A DNA stretch of 64,000 bases, from the NCBI RefSeq assembly GCF_000699445.3, contig NC_067198.1, positions 3,973,301 to 4,037,300 of the forward strand, in the 5' to 3' direction. The translations under genes and the position numbers were made by a program. Each line of letters opens with the position of its first letter. Position 1 is the first letter of the stretch. The DNA comes from Schistosoma haematobium (lineage: Eukaryota > Platyhelminthes > Trematoda > Strigeidida > Schistosomatidae). This document shows, piece after piece, positions 1 through 10,399 of the stretch. The notes under the pieces are model-generated. The model made no database searches and was not told where the DNA came from. It was given only the letters and a program-made list of their open reading frames with translations.

Positions 1-21
1 TTCTGATTTTTTTCATTACAG

Positions 22-69
22 ATGAATTATTCGCTGCCCGATGGTTCTATAAAGTAGATAATGTTACAC
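22..69 (+). CDS. PLXDC-like copy 1, exon with [16 protein letters not shown]
   Basis: A 48-nt exon bounded by a pyrimidine-rich tract ending in ACAG and by a GTAAGT donor. It enters and leaves in phase 1. It encodes [15 protein letters not shown], at the place where PLXDC has a YFDNGT/VVQWDHV strand pair. It is base-for-base identical to the paralogous exon at 61669-61716. Confidence 0.8.
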
Positions 70-3000
70 GTAAGTAAGCATTGAATGATTGTTTGATCAC
101 ATGTGAAATCTAAACACGTACATTTTCACTTATTATGATTACTCAAAGTTTGTGTGATTCAATTTTTCTCAAAAACTGACAAAGTTATAATTTGTTACTA
201 TCCTGGGAAACAAGGGTAAGAATTTCATGTAAAATCCAATCACCATTTGACTACGTTGATTAAGACTTGAAGAACAGTTGACAGGAACTGGGAGAGACTA
301 TATTTGACGAGTAATTCATTCATCGCATAGTCATTCCTAAATATTATCTATTCAAATTAAGAAATGGCTTCGACGATTCATCCAAGTTGTATTTGTTGAC
401 AAATGCTTCACAGCTCATACCGTATTTACTTGGGCTCGATTGTTGCAGGTGTCTTTCCAGAAAATATTGCGTACAAGCGAATGCCTCAACGACTGCCAGA
501 TCTTGATGGAAAGTTTTTCGATTTGTTGTTTTAATGATGATACAATGATAATACTGCTTCAGAAACAATGGATTTGAAATTCGTTTTGAAGGAGGCGTGC
601 TTGTTTTATTTACATGACGTTCATTCGAATGCATTTGTCAGGGCTTAAATGAATAAGGCATTTTGGATAACACGGTAAATATCCAGTGAAGTCTGATCAC
701 TTTGTGAGTAGGCATACATCGTGTTACACTTAACAATAACTTGCTCATTAATTGTCTCTCAAATTCCAAGTATCGATGATCTTTTAAATGTAGGGGTTAC
801 AGGCACGATAACTGGTCTGATACATCCGAGTGGGAAGATATCTATCTATTATGAGGACGTAAGTTGCACAACTGAATGGATATATAATTTTGTTTCAAAT
901 AATTCAGATTATTTCACTACTTATTAATAATCAATACTGTCCAATGTATCAGTTTACATTGAACAAGATTGAAAGTGATTGACATTTTGTAATGTGCAGA
1001 CAGACAATTTGACACTGTTATTAATCTTGCAATGGCACACATTATTCAAGCACTTGCTGAAAATAGTAAACAATTGGCAGGGAGATGCTGTCAGAAGAAA
1101 CAACTATGTCTTCATGACAAATGGTAGCAAACAGTATATGTTAGAGCACTCTATAGAAAAAGTCACATTCTGTCAGGCTATATTTCATCTTCTAAACACT
1201 GCCTATTCAGACCGTTCACTGTCGAATATTCCGAGCACAGCATCCTTGCAGTTATCCACAATCAAATTTTAGTCCAAATGGCGTAGTTGTTCATCTCACT
1301 AAGTGTCACCTTATTTCGTGAGATCTGACGACCCGTTCGAATATCTGGAATACCTGCTCCTGACATCAACATATCTCAACAAGTTACCTCACTTTTGTTC
1401 GTTTTAACACATCATTATGTCTACCAATCGGAAAACCCATTTAAGTGCGCTTATGAAGGGTTTACGATTTTTCGTCGTTCAGCTTACAAAAAATGCAATC
1501 AAAGACATTGTGATGAATGCCAATATGCAATGAAAAAGTGAACATTGCTCTGATGTACATACCTGATCTGTTAAAATTTAACTGGTCGTTATTCAATATG
1601 TAATCGTCAGGATATCTGAAGAAATAAGGAAAGGAAACTTGCTTAAATACTTTGTGCTGTGAATCTTATACTGTGCGAAAAGTATGATGATGAATAAAGC
1701 CACTGATAATAATAAAAGAGAATTCACCAAACAGGACAGAAATTGACAAAATATCTATATGAACTTGATGAGATATACTTTTGAAGAAACTGAGATTATC
1801 AGTGTGATTGCGTGTCTTTAAATGAGATAATCCGACCGACAACACATAAGTTCAATGATCATTTGGTTATAAGATCCTCACCATTGGCTTAAATACGCTT
1901 TTTTCAGATACCTACGAAATTTACGGAAAGTGAGCTGCAACCGAAATTCTCCGGTTTATTTCAGTGTGAAATAAGTAAGAAACATTTAAACGCGTGCTGT
2001 TAACATTTTGGTGTACCGGCACATAGATCATGAGTCATTTGTATGATGAGACTCATTTGACCAGATGTCTCGAGTAAAATAACTAAAGTGTATGAATATC
2101 TACTTCGCAAAAGTGTCAATGGTAATTCAGAGACGTCTCTTGATTATGGTTACAGACTGACTGATCGAGACAGAGATATATGAATGACGTACTAATCAGA
2201 CAATTTATCCACTGATTTATTCACTTACTTACTCACAGTACTACAATCACACTTGCGACCCTCAGTCACAACATCACTTATTGTATAAGGAAGTGTGCTT
2301 TGTGTGAAACAAAAATAGACATGAGGTACTTGTGTGGTGTGTGCTACTCATATTGACATAAGTAGTATATGATGCTAATCGTGAACAGAAGGTCTAGCAG
2401 CAGAGAGACAAGAGGATCGATTGGCAAAGAATGGAAACAGGTTACAATTTCTGTGAAAATGCAAGAACAATAAAGTCTCAGTCGTTTTGAGATAATTGGT
2501 GGAAATTTCGCAAATAAAGCGTTTACTTTATGATTGTTAGATTTTATTAACAAGTCCTGTAATTTTGTATGAAATGCATTCGATTGTCCCCACTGGTGTT
2601 CTTGTTCACTACACTTGAAACTGAAAACTCATTTACAAAATTATTTGTTCTTGAAAGATGAATCTGAGTTTGGAGACAAACGATGAGTGTAAGTGATTAG
2701 GTTGTATAAAGTGTTTTTGATTGAACGTCAGAAAATGCACTAAATGTTTGGTCAAGCGGTATATACTGATCAATTGAAGCGTATTAGTAGATCATTGAAC
2801 AGTGAAGATAATTTCCACTTTTCTATTGTATATTTGGATCCTCCGATTGGTGTTTTGGACTGCGATTGATCTGTCTTATTGATGTATGTGCATCCTGTGA
2901 GGATTGTTTCGATGTTGCCTTAGGTCACAAGCATTGTTACCAAAGAAGGATAGTGAACAGGAGTGGGGTCGATTGCAGTCCCAATCATCAACGGGACAAT

Positions 3001-6000
3001 CCAGCAAACAATACGGAAGTGAATCAGATCTTCATCCCGTTGCAGAAGCCAATGGGCATCTGGACTAAATGTTTAACGGGACAGCGTTTGAATGCAATGG
3101 TTTCGGAATCCAGTCTCATTGTGGCCATCAACTGTAAGATGCATGTATATCAAGCTGCCATGTCATAAATAGGAAGTAATGCTAGTCGACTATTTCACTG
3201 CTAGTCATCATATGTACACTGAATAACTACAAATATTTTTCAGTTCACTATGTGGTGAACTATTGAAAACTAATTTGAAAACTGTGAGAATCATTTCATG
3301 ATCTAAATATCAGATCTCCTTCAATATTCATCGACTGAAATACCACTTTTATCATTGATGAAATTTCATTGATCCAACTTGTCTGGTGCACTAACTGACA
3401 ACACACAGACCAGAACACGGACATATACTACGATATCGTCGATCATACTAGGTCGACTGAAATCTTTTCAACACAAGTGTCATTGGTGATTGAAAAAACA
3501 ATGTCACACTTCCTTTGTTGTTCGACTGAATTAACATAATTGAAAATGAATTATTGGCTTAGGAAAAACTGACTTTCTTGTATTGATTTCAACCGCAATA
3601 CTATAGAGAGAGTCGCATTCTGTCAGACTATATTTTATCTTTTGAAGATTGGCTTTTCAGAACATTCACTGTCGAACATTCCGAGCACAGCATCCTTGCA
3701 GTTATTCACAATCAAATTTCAATCCAAATGGCATAGTTGTTCATTTCACAGAGTGTCACCTTATTCCATGTGATTTGGCCACCCGTACGAAAATCTGGAC
3801 TACCTGCTCCTGACATCAACATGTCTCAACAGGTTGCCTCTCTCATTTTTTATTTTAACACATCCTTATATCTATGAATCTCATAACGCATGCAAGTGCT
3901 CTTATGAAAGACTTACGATTCTAGGTCTTACAACTTACAAAAAGTGCAATCAAAGATATTGTGATGGATGTCAGTATGCATTGAAAAAATGATCATTGTT
4001 CTGATGTGCATTCCTGAACTGCTAACATTCAACTAGTGACCGTTGAATACGCTATAGTCAGAATACATGAAGAAATAAGGAAAGGGAACGTGTTTAAATA
4101 CTTTGTTCTGAGAATCGTATGTTGTGCCAAAAATATAATAATGAACAAAGCCACAAGACAGAAGTTGACAACTGAAGTAATTCAAAATAACTCTGTAGAT
4201 TGAATGGAACACATCTTTATGACAACTGAGATTATCAGTGTGATTGAGTGTCTTTAAATAAGATAATCCGATTGATAACATAGTAGTTTGGTAATTTATT
4301 GGTTAATAGATCCTCACCATAAGCTTAAATACGCTTTATTCAGATTCCTACGAAAATCACAGAAAGTGAGCTGCGATGGGAAATCTCAGGCGACATTCAG
4401 TGTGAAACAAGTAAGAAACATTTAAATGAATGTTGTTAACATTTTGATGTACCGGAACATAGATGTTGAGTCATCTGTATGTTTAGACTCACTTAACCAG
4501 AATTCCCGCGTTAAATAACTAAGGTGTATGAATAGCTTCTTGGCAAAAGTGTGAATGGTAATTCAGAGATGTCTCTCGCTTATGGTTACTGATTGACTTA
4601 TCGAGAAAGAGATATATGAATGACGGTATGATTCAGAAAATGTATTCAGTAATTTATTCACTTACTGTGCATTTTGTGAGGATTGCTTTGATGTTGCACT
4701 AAGTTACAAGCATTGTTAGCAAAGAAGGATAGTGAACAGGAGTGGGGTTGATTGTAGTAACAATCATCAGCGGGAAAATCCGGTAAATAATACGGAAATG
4801 AATCGGATCTTCACCCCATTGCAGAAGTTAGTGGGTATCTGGACTAAGTGTTTAACGGGATAGCGTTTGAATGCAATGGTTTCGGAATCCAGTCTCATTG
4901 TGATTATCAACTTTGAGATGCATGAATTCCAAGGTGCCATGTCATACATAAGAAGTAATGCGGGTCAGCTATACCACTGCTAGTCATCATTCCTTTTCGG
5001 TTTGTTAATTTTTATGTTACCTATTTGTAATTTGAAATATGGAAAATTGCTTGACGAACTAGTCGTATTGTTTGCAAATGCTGGACTGAATAAGTTTTTA
5101 TTTCACCGGTTGAAAATTGATCACTTGAGGATTACAGAGCGATGTAAACCACAATTTGTGAGAATGTTGGATAATCACCACTGTATTCATTATGAGAAAT
5201 GTTTCAGTTTCTTATTTTGATCACTCCTTATATGATGCATACAACTTGTTCTACATCAAATATAAATCTTCATTTTTAGTGTTTTTTCATCTTTAATTTA
5301 TCACACAAGGAAAGACAAAACATGAAATATTAATCCCTCAGAATTGGATCAAAAACGGCACGTTAGTGGAGTTTGAAGCCATCGGAAGTATGTTAAACAT
5401 TATTTATTCCTCATTGACTATTTTCACACTCGAATGCATACATTTATTCAGGTATTATATAAATTCGAGGCATCCGTCTTAAGTGACGTTTCATTTACCA
5501 GTATTGAATGCACGTCTAATCATTGTTGAACATAAAAATGCTTAAGAAACCATTGAGAACTAACAGTAAAATATTCCCTTTACTCAAGCATTTAGTCACA
5601 AAACGAATGATGAGATGATAAAATTTACTTGAAAACAGTCACCAAACCATATAGGAGGTGATATTAGTTTCGAAAGTATTGGGCGTCGGGTGTTTGACTG
5701 TGCTAAGACGAAGAAGTGTCCGATTTTCTTTCAATTCATGTGATATTGAATTTTCCTGAGGCATTGAAATTGATGAAACAAAAAGATTGTCTCATTTCTG
5801 AAACCTCTGTTTTGTCTTACATGTCCAGTAAGTTGAAGGTTCAAACGAGTCACGTTTCAAAATTACAATTTGTCATAGTCGGTTACAGAATTGATTTCAC
5901 AGCGCAAAATGTGTTCTTTCTCATGAATATGTACACTGAGTAACTACAAGCAATTGTCAGTTCACCATGTGGTGAACTATTGAAAACTAATTTGAAAACT

Positions 6001-7897
6001 GTGAGAATCATTTCATGATCTAAATATCATATATACTTCAATATTCATCGAATGAAATATCACTTTTATCGTCGATGAAAAATCAGTGATTCAACTAGTC
6101 TGATGCATTAACTGACAACACACAGACCAGAATACGGTCATATACTACGATATCTTCGATCATACCAAGTCGACTGAAATCTTTTCAAGAAAAGTGTCAT
6201 TGATGATTGGAAAAACAATGTCACCCTTCCTTTGTAGTCCCACTGAATTAACATAATCGAAACCGAACTATCGGTTTAGGAACAACTGAATTTCCTGAAC
6301 TGATTTCAATCATAATACTGATATCATGAAAAGAAACTGTACAACCACCAGATAGTCAATTCAGTCCGCCTTGCTGAACCCACTGACAGCATCGTGTGAA
6401 CATGTTGGAATGTAGACAGTTATTGAGATCCATTAAATTTGCATGTCGAAATTCGTCGTTCATACTTGACCGTCAATGTGGTTTCATTCAATTCAAACAT
6501 GCTTTCATGAAATGCGAGTGAATTTGAAACTGTACTGAATATTGCACGATGAATCGTGATGACCGTTTCGCAGTGAATGGAATTGTCACTTATTTCCGAA
6601 ATCATCGTCATATCATTGATTTGTAGTTGCATGTTTTGTAATTCTCTTCTCTTTTCTTTGATAACCTGAAATGTAATCACTCGATTCTTTTCACAGAAAT
6701 ATGTGCAAAATACAACTCGACTGGATCATGCCGAAACGCATCAACATCGAATGTGACATGCATTTGGTGTGAAAATGCTAACATATGCATTGAAAGTAAT
6801 GATCAAAATACTCATAGCTTGAAAGTAAATGATTGCCGTCATAAGGTTAGTACTTGATAAACTTCAAAGGTCTATTTTTAGTATCATCACATTCCACAAT
6901 CCGAGTGAACAGATTTACTCGGAAGGACATTTTAGTGCAACGAACAAAAACTGACTCGTATTCTTCTTTCAGTGACTAAATTATATGTTGATGATATCTA
7001 ATCACATATGAGTACGAAGTTTCCTTACCATGGAACTAGTAATCAATGGATCGAAGAGTTGTTTAATACCAATTCTCGAGAACGTAAAAATAACTTTTCA
7101 TCTCATTGTATGTGTGATCATTTCAGAATGCCATAATGAGACCATATATCTATGTAGTTGTTACAATATACCGATGAAACCATTTTGAGTGAGGAAGCGT
7201 AATATGTTGAAAATTGTATAATATGTTTTAATGATTCGTGGGGAGTTGTAGACTCTCATTGCTGAAGTGGAGAGGAAGTATTTCTGATTCTCTGCTGAAA
7301 AATATGTAACCTGGTTGAATTGCCTCATTAAAGCCGTCAATTATAAACGTATTGATTCACATTCGGATTGTAACTGAATGTGACATTCAGAACACAAATG
7401 CGTCGTCAATTAGTTGTAGGTTAGTGTGTACTTATCCCATCAATTGTAAAATCGGTGGTAGATGTTCTAAATGAGTGTGCAAATGCAAAATGTGTGACTA
7501 TTTGTTGAATTCTCTATAATCATCATTACTTACAACAGTGTATAGTATTCAGTGGATTAGTTTGATAATATCTGATGTTCAGTGATGAATGCTACTGTTT
7601 CATTCCTTGAGAAGAGCCCATCAAACACATCACCAAAGTTCGGGTTAATGAAAACTTGAAGGAAACCACCACAGACACTAATCAATACTCGGTAACTATT
7701 TGATATCTAGTAATAAATGCTACTGTTTTGTTTTTCTTCAGAATATTACTACCCAAATAACCAAAGAGAATAACCAGGACAAATCATTTCAATATTTAAA
7801 TATTGTGATACCTCTGGTCGTTTCCTTCTTTGTTGTCTGCATCGGTTGTGCTACTTGGAGATGGTTGTATAAGAAGAAGAAAAAAAGTAGTTTATGA
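22..7897 (+). CDS. Plexin-domain-containing (PLXDC/TEM7-like) membrane protein, copy 1, 3' part
   Basis: Partial gene whose first exons lie left of the window. Exons read in frame are 22-69, 803-858, 1908-1974 or its duplicate 4344-4410, 5310-5387, 6697-6845, an optional 7617-7691, and 7742-7897 with the stop. All have AG acceptors and GT donors with matching phases, and without the optional exon the sum gives 184 residues. The order of parts matches vertebrate PLXDC1/2: a beta-rich nidogen-like stretch with [12 protein letters not shown] then IPTK (compare GRIVFAYKEIP), a VEF segment, a PSI domain with CxWC, then one membrane helix and a lysine tail. PLXDC proteins are single-pass type I membrane proteins reported as PEDF receptors; the ligand in flukes is unknown. 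Introns hold SINE and repeat copies. A tandem paralogue starts at 60242. Identity is well supported; exact alternative exon use is inferred. Confidence 0.82.
803..858 (+). CDS. PLXDC-like copy 1, exon with [18 protein letters not shown]
   Basis: A 56-nt exon after GGGTTACAG and before GTAAGT. It enters in phase 1 and leaves in phase 0. The peptide [18 protein letters not shown] is the best single match to PLXDC (alignable with AALHRDGRIVFGYKE). One base differs from the copy 2 exon at 62818-62873: Gly here is Arg there. Confidence 0.8.
1908..1974 (+). CDS. PLXDC-like copy 1, duplicated exon version A
   Basis: A 67-nt exon after TTTTTTCAG and before GTAAGA, entering in phase 0 and leaving in phase 1. 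It starts IPTKFTESELQPKFSG and ends with a cysteine in FQCEI. It completes the YYED-IP match to PLXDC begun in the previous exon. A second version lies at 4344-4410, and a paralogue at 63909-63975 in copy 2. Confidence 0.72.
2328..2612 (+). repeat. Dispersed repeat family R, copy 1
   Basis: About 280 bp running from GTACTTGTGTGGTGTGTGCTAC through TTGACATAAGTAGTATAT to CCACTGGTGTTCTTGTTCACTA. The same order of blocks occurs at about 40945, 41545, 43180 and 43720. No terminal inverted repeats or pol III boxes were recognised, so the class is unknown. Confidence 0.6.
2880..3215 (+). mobile_element. Sm-alpha-like SINE relic (unit 1)
   Basis: The head (GCATCCTGTGAGGATTG, CTTAGGTCACAAGCATTG) and tail (AAATAGGAAGTAATG, CACTGCTAGTCATCA) line up with the element at 59150-59315, whose tail still shows hammerhead ribozyme motifs. 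Here those motifs are eroded and about 180 extra bases lie in the middle. Its 100-codon open frame is not a gene. Confidence 0.5.
4344..4410 (+). CDS. PLXDC-like copy 1, duplicated exon version B
   Basis: A 67-nt exon after TTATTCAG and before GTAAGA with the same phases (0 in, 1 out) as version A at 1908-1974. It starts IPTKITESELRWEISG and ends IQCET. The reading frame and both splice sites have survived the duplication. Splicing A to B directly would break the frame, so at most one is expected per transcript, or B may be a decaying spare. Confidence 0.65.
4670..4995 (+). mobile_element. Sm-alpha-like SINE relic (unit 2)
   Basis: Copy of the relic at 2880-3215, carried along by the tandem duplication. 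It starts GCATTTTGTGAGGATTGC and ends CACTGCTAGTCATCAT. The open frame of the unit 1 copy is broken here by several stops, which argues against coding in either. Confidence 0.5.
5310..5387 (+). CDS. PLXDC-like copy 1, exon with NGTLVEFEAIG
   Basis: A 78-nt exon with a CACAAG acceptor and a GTATGT donor, in phase 1 on both sides. It encodes KTKHEILIPQNWIKNGT followed by LVEFEAIG, alignable with the PLXDC stretch that ends AVEFTPLP just before the PSI domain. It has one N-glycosylation sequon (NGT). It lies in a block of about 0.9 kb (5000-5925) that is missing from the first tandem unit. Confidence 0.72.
6697..6845 (+). CDS. PLXDC-like copy 1, PSI-domain exon
   Basis: A 149-nt exon after TTTTCACAG and before GTTAGT, entering in phase 1 and leaving in phase 0. 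It encodes a cysteine-rich PSI domain: Cys in ICAKYN, Cys in GSCRN, then VTCIWCENANIC and a final Cys in NDCRHK. The C-x-W-C core matches the CSWC core of vertebrate PLXDC. Several N-glycosylation sequons (NST, NAS, NVT) agree with an extracellular position. This exon settles the family assignment. Confidence 0.85.
7617..7691 (+). CDS. Possible optional 25-codon stalk exon of PLXDC-like copy 1
   Basis: A 75-nt open stretch between an AAGAG acceptor and a GTAACT donor, phase 0 on both sides, so it can be included or skipped without changing frame. It would encode PIKHITKVRVNENLKETTT and a few more residues, a plausible extracellular stalk. The sequence leading into it (7571-7615) is a diverged copy of the one leading into the last exon (7699-7741). 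The weak acceptor makes it uncertain. Confidence 0.35.
7742..7897 (+). CDS. PLXDC-like copy 1, last exon: membrane helix and short tail
   Basis: Last exon, after TTTTTCTTCAG, entering in phase 0. It encodes a short stalk (NITTQITKENNQDK, one sequon), a hydrophobic helix of about 22 residues (IVIPLVVSFFVVCIGCATW) and a basic tail with five lysines in a row, then the stop TGA at 7895-7897. This is a type I topology with a very short cytoplasmic tail, shorter than in vertebrate PLXDC. Confidence 0.8.
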   Translation, partial: NITTQITKENNQDKSFQYLNIVIPLVVSFFVVCIGCATWRWLYKKKKKSSL

Positions 7898-8300
7898 TTC
7901 TCACAAGTGTACCATATCTTGTTGTTATTATTCTGACCAAGTTGTTTTTATTCCGCATTTCATTAGAAAACTTTAGATTTAATTATTCATTTCAGTAATT
8001 TAGACAATTTCTTTATGGATTCATGTACCGTTCTTAGCTGATTGACATGATAACTGATGTAATATTGTTTATAAAATACTGAACACAGTTTTTCACATTT
8101 GTGTAATTGTTTCTACTCCATAGATACTGCTTTGGTTTACAAGTGTCTTACAACATTTTACTTGTAACTTGGTAATATTGTGTATACGTGATTTTGTGAT
8201 AATTGAGATCACTAATAGGTCCGTTGCGAATGTCTACTTTGTTGAAGTCTTATAACTGAATAATGTCAGTTGGAATCACCAACCGTCATTAAGTTGAGCT
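7898..8300. other. Downstream flank of PLXDC-like copy 1
   Basis: AT-rich 3' flank. No gene or recognised repeat was seen, and no canonical AATAAA lies close to the stop; TATAAA occurs near 8070. Confidence 0.4.
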
Positions 8301-8319
8301 TATCTGTCATCTGTTTTCT

Positions 8320-10365
8320 CTGATGAATTCACTGGGTTCGCTGTTACCGCTTTCAACGATTCACTTTCAGTTGTATGTGATGATTTCAATTCATGTGGCT
8401 GTAGCTTCTCTACATCACTAGGTCACCAAAATGTGGTAGATTTTCCCACTCGTTTAAATGCTCATTTAGACTTCGTTTTCAATAATGATGTGGGTATATA
8501 TGTGTGACTCGTAAACGTGCTCCATTGTCTAGCTCGGATCACTGTATTATTAGTGATCTACCTAAAATATATGGAAAGCATGGAAAGAGTACACTCTTAC
8601 ATCAAACCAATAAAGTAAAATATACGAATTACTTAGAAGAAAAGATCCGAAATCTGAAAAACATGTTTCATGCGACTAACTGAAAATTATTTACAGATGA
8701 CTCACTGGAAAACACTACTGATGTTATCACTTGTTACCTTAAATTCTGTTTTCATATTTGTTGTCGCACTGAAACCATTTTTGTAAGTTTTGATGGACTT
8801 ACATCTTCACAACTAAAACGATTACGGAGGGTGAAAGAAAAGATGTACAAGGAGAAAAACTTTAATGAAGTTCGTAAGCTAAATAGTTTAATAAACCCAG
8901 AGATTAGAAGTCCTAACTCTATGTTGACTCAACAACTTCCGTTTTGTAAAAACTCTCCAAGTATGTTGAAACTCTTCAAATAACTTACAGGTGACAGGCA
9001 CATCAGGAGCGATAACCAGACCTATAAATACCACTCCGGTCATATCACGCATAGTGGAAAAATTGACACACAATCTACTATCTGATCACTTACTCAAGGA
9101 AGATCTAATAGACCCCTCACAACACGGCTTCATTAGAACAAGGTCGTGCAGTACATGTCTGATAGACTTCTTTAACGAGGTTACTCGTATACGTGACCAG
9201 AAGAAACTAGTTATTATACTATACTTCGATATTAAGAAAGCCTTTGATAAGGTACCTCATAATCTTCTAATCAACAGACTTAAGTCGGTTGCAGTTATAA
9301 ATCCTCTTTTGTAATGGATCAAGTCTTTTCTTACGAACAGATATCAAATAACCAAGATTAACTCTAAAACATCTACTCCTCGACCAATAACCAGTGGTGT
9401 TGTGCAGGGTAGTGTCTTGGTTCCGTTGCTCTTTATAATCTACATCAACAACATATGCAAGTGCTTTAGCACAGGTAAGACCTATCTCTATGCCGATGAC
9501 TTAAAAGTCATCTACAAAACTGACATTTGCGATTTATATAGTACTATGCAAACAATCCAACATGAACTCAACATGGTAGACGACTGGTGCAAACGCTGGA
9601 GGTTAGGGCTCAACACAGAGAAATGCGGCTGGTTTTGTATAGGAGACACGTCTCTTAAAATACAACTAACATTTAGCGATCACACACTGCCCAGACTGGC
9701 ATCAGTAACTGACCTAGGGGTACATTACTCACACAGTCTTAATTTCTCTGAACACATCTCAGCCAAAGCATCCGAAATGCGGAAGTTGCTTGGCTTCATT
9801 CTCCGTAATTTCTATCAAAATGAATCTAAAATCCTCCTTTATAAAGTTTGTGTAAGACCTATCGTTGAATACTGCTCGTTCTTATTTCCCAACCTATGCC
9901 TATCTGATATACTAAAGGTGGAAGGAATACGACGAGACTTCACCCGCAAAGTACTTAAGACTGACTCAGTCATTGACTACAGTTCCCGATGCCACATCTT
10001 AGGAATAGAACCCCTTTGGGAGAGAAGGCTTAGGTCTATTTAGATTTTCTACTTTAAACTACTCAAAAACCTTACTTATTCAACATGTAAGATAATTCTT
10101 GCCCGAGATTCACATGAATACTGACTTGGAAACAAAGTATCTACGGTCAAAGTTGAGAAATACAGATAAAAAACTCGGGAAAACTTCTTCCTCACCAAGT
10201 ATGCAATAATATGGAACAGTCTTCCCTCCGAAACTCGCATGGCAGATGAATTACATACGTTTGTAAAACTGCTTGATCAGGCCCTCACTTGCACTGATCT
10301 TGCACGTACGAACACATCTGCACCCCACTCAGACATCATAGGCTCTCTCCATGTCTAGACCAAAA
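8320..10365 (+). mobile_element. CR1/Jockey-like non-LTR retrotransposon, 5' truncated
   Basis: Remnant of a CR1/Jockey-type ORF2. The end of an endonuclease is readable at about 8370-8560 (VCDDFNSCG, VDFPTRLNAHLDFVF, SSSDHC). Reverse transcriptase runs from 8991 to 10043, followed by a C-terminal tail to about 10360 (IIWNSLPSETRMADE). The RT shows DPSQHGFIRTRSC, FDIKKAFDKVPHNL, VVQGSVLVPLLF and the catalytic box YADD at about 9490. The RT frame has one stop, TAA at 9312-9314; the endonuclease is frameshifted. The family is clear; the named schistosome element is not assigned. It lies just downstream of PLXDC-like copy 1 in the same orientation. Confidence 0.85.
8991..10043 (+). pseudogene. 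CR1-like reverse transcriptase, one internal stop
   Basis: RT palm, fingers and thumb are readable in one frame, broken only by TAA at 9312-9314 between INPLL and WIKSFL. Key residues survive: the first Asp in YFDIKKAFDKVPH, the GxxQGS-like VVQGSV, and YADDLKV. The thumb region (HISAKASEMRKLLGFILRN, VEYCSFLF) also reads well. It is probably inactive because of the stop and the missing 5' half. Confidence 0.85.
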
Positions 10366-10399
10366 TGGGCTTCAAGTTCAGGTTGCCTTATTTTTCCTA

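Larger units (their letters stand above)
1153..3603 (+). repeat. Internal tandem duplication, unit 1
   Basis: First unit of an intragenic tandem duplication. It begins at CTATAGAAAAAGTCACATTC and matches unit 2 (3604-6313) through intron sequence, exon version A, a SINE relic (about 2880-3215) and the block starting near 3216. The part matching 5000-5925 of unit 2 is missing at about 3215. It also contains an unnamed dispersed repeat at about 2328-2610 that unit 2 lacks. Confidence 0.75.
3604..6313 (+). repeat. Internal tandem duplication, unit 2
   Basis: Second unit. It starts CTATAGAGAGAGTCGCATTC, carries exon version B and a SINE relic at 4670-4995, and then has about 0.9 kb not found in unit 1, holding the exon at 5310-5387. 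It ends in the same TGATTTCAA-type sequence as unit 1. Between 4665 and 4675 it jumps directly from the match to 2230 to the match to 2890, so the 2328-2610 repeat is absent. Confidence 0.75.

Noticed and set aside
344..634. 96-codon minus-strand frame
   Set aside because: Lies in an intron of PLXDC-like copy 1; the homologous intron of copy 2 does not keep it open.
979..1272. 97-codon plus-strand frame between two PLXDC exons
   Set aside because: The copy 2 counterpart has a stop (TAG near 63090) and the flanking exons join to each other in phase without it.
2866..3168. 100-codon Cys-containing frame
   Set aside because: It is a SINE relic; the duplicate at 4670-4995 has several stops in the same frame.
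4033..4281. Minus-strand frame repeated at 63492-63845
   Set aside because: Shared only because the intron was duplicated; it overlaps the approach to a plus-strand exon and shows no known motif.
6420..6680. 86-codon minus-strand frame before the PSI exon
   Set aside because: Antisense to the intron upstream of a well-supported plus-strand exon; no family or splice support.
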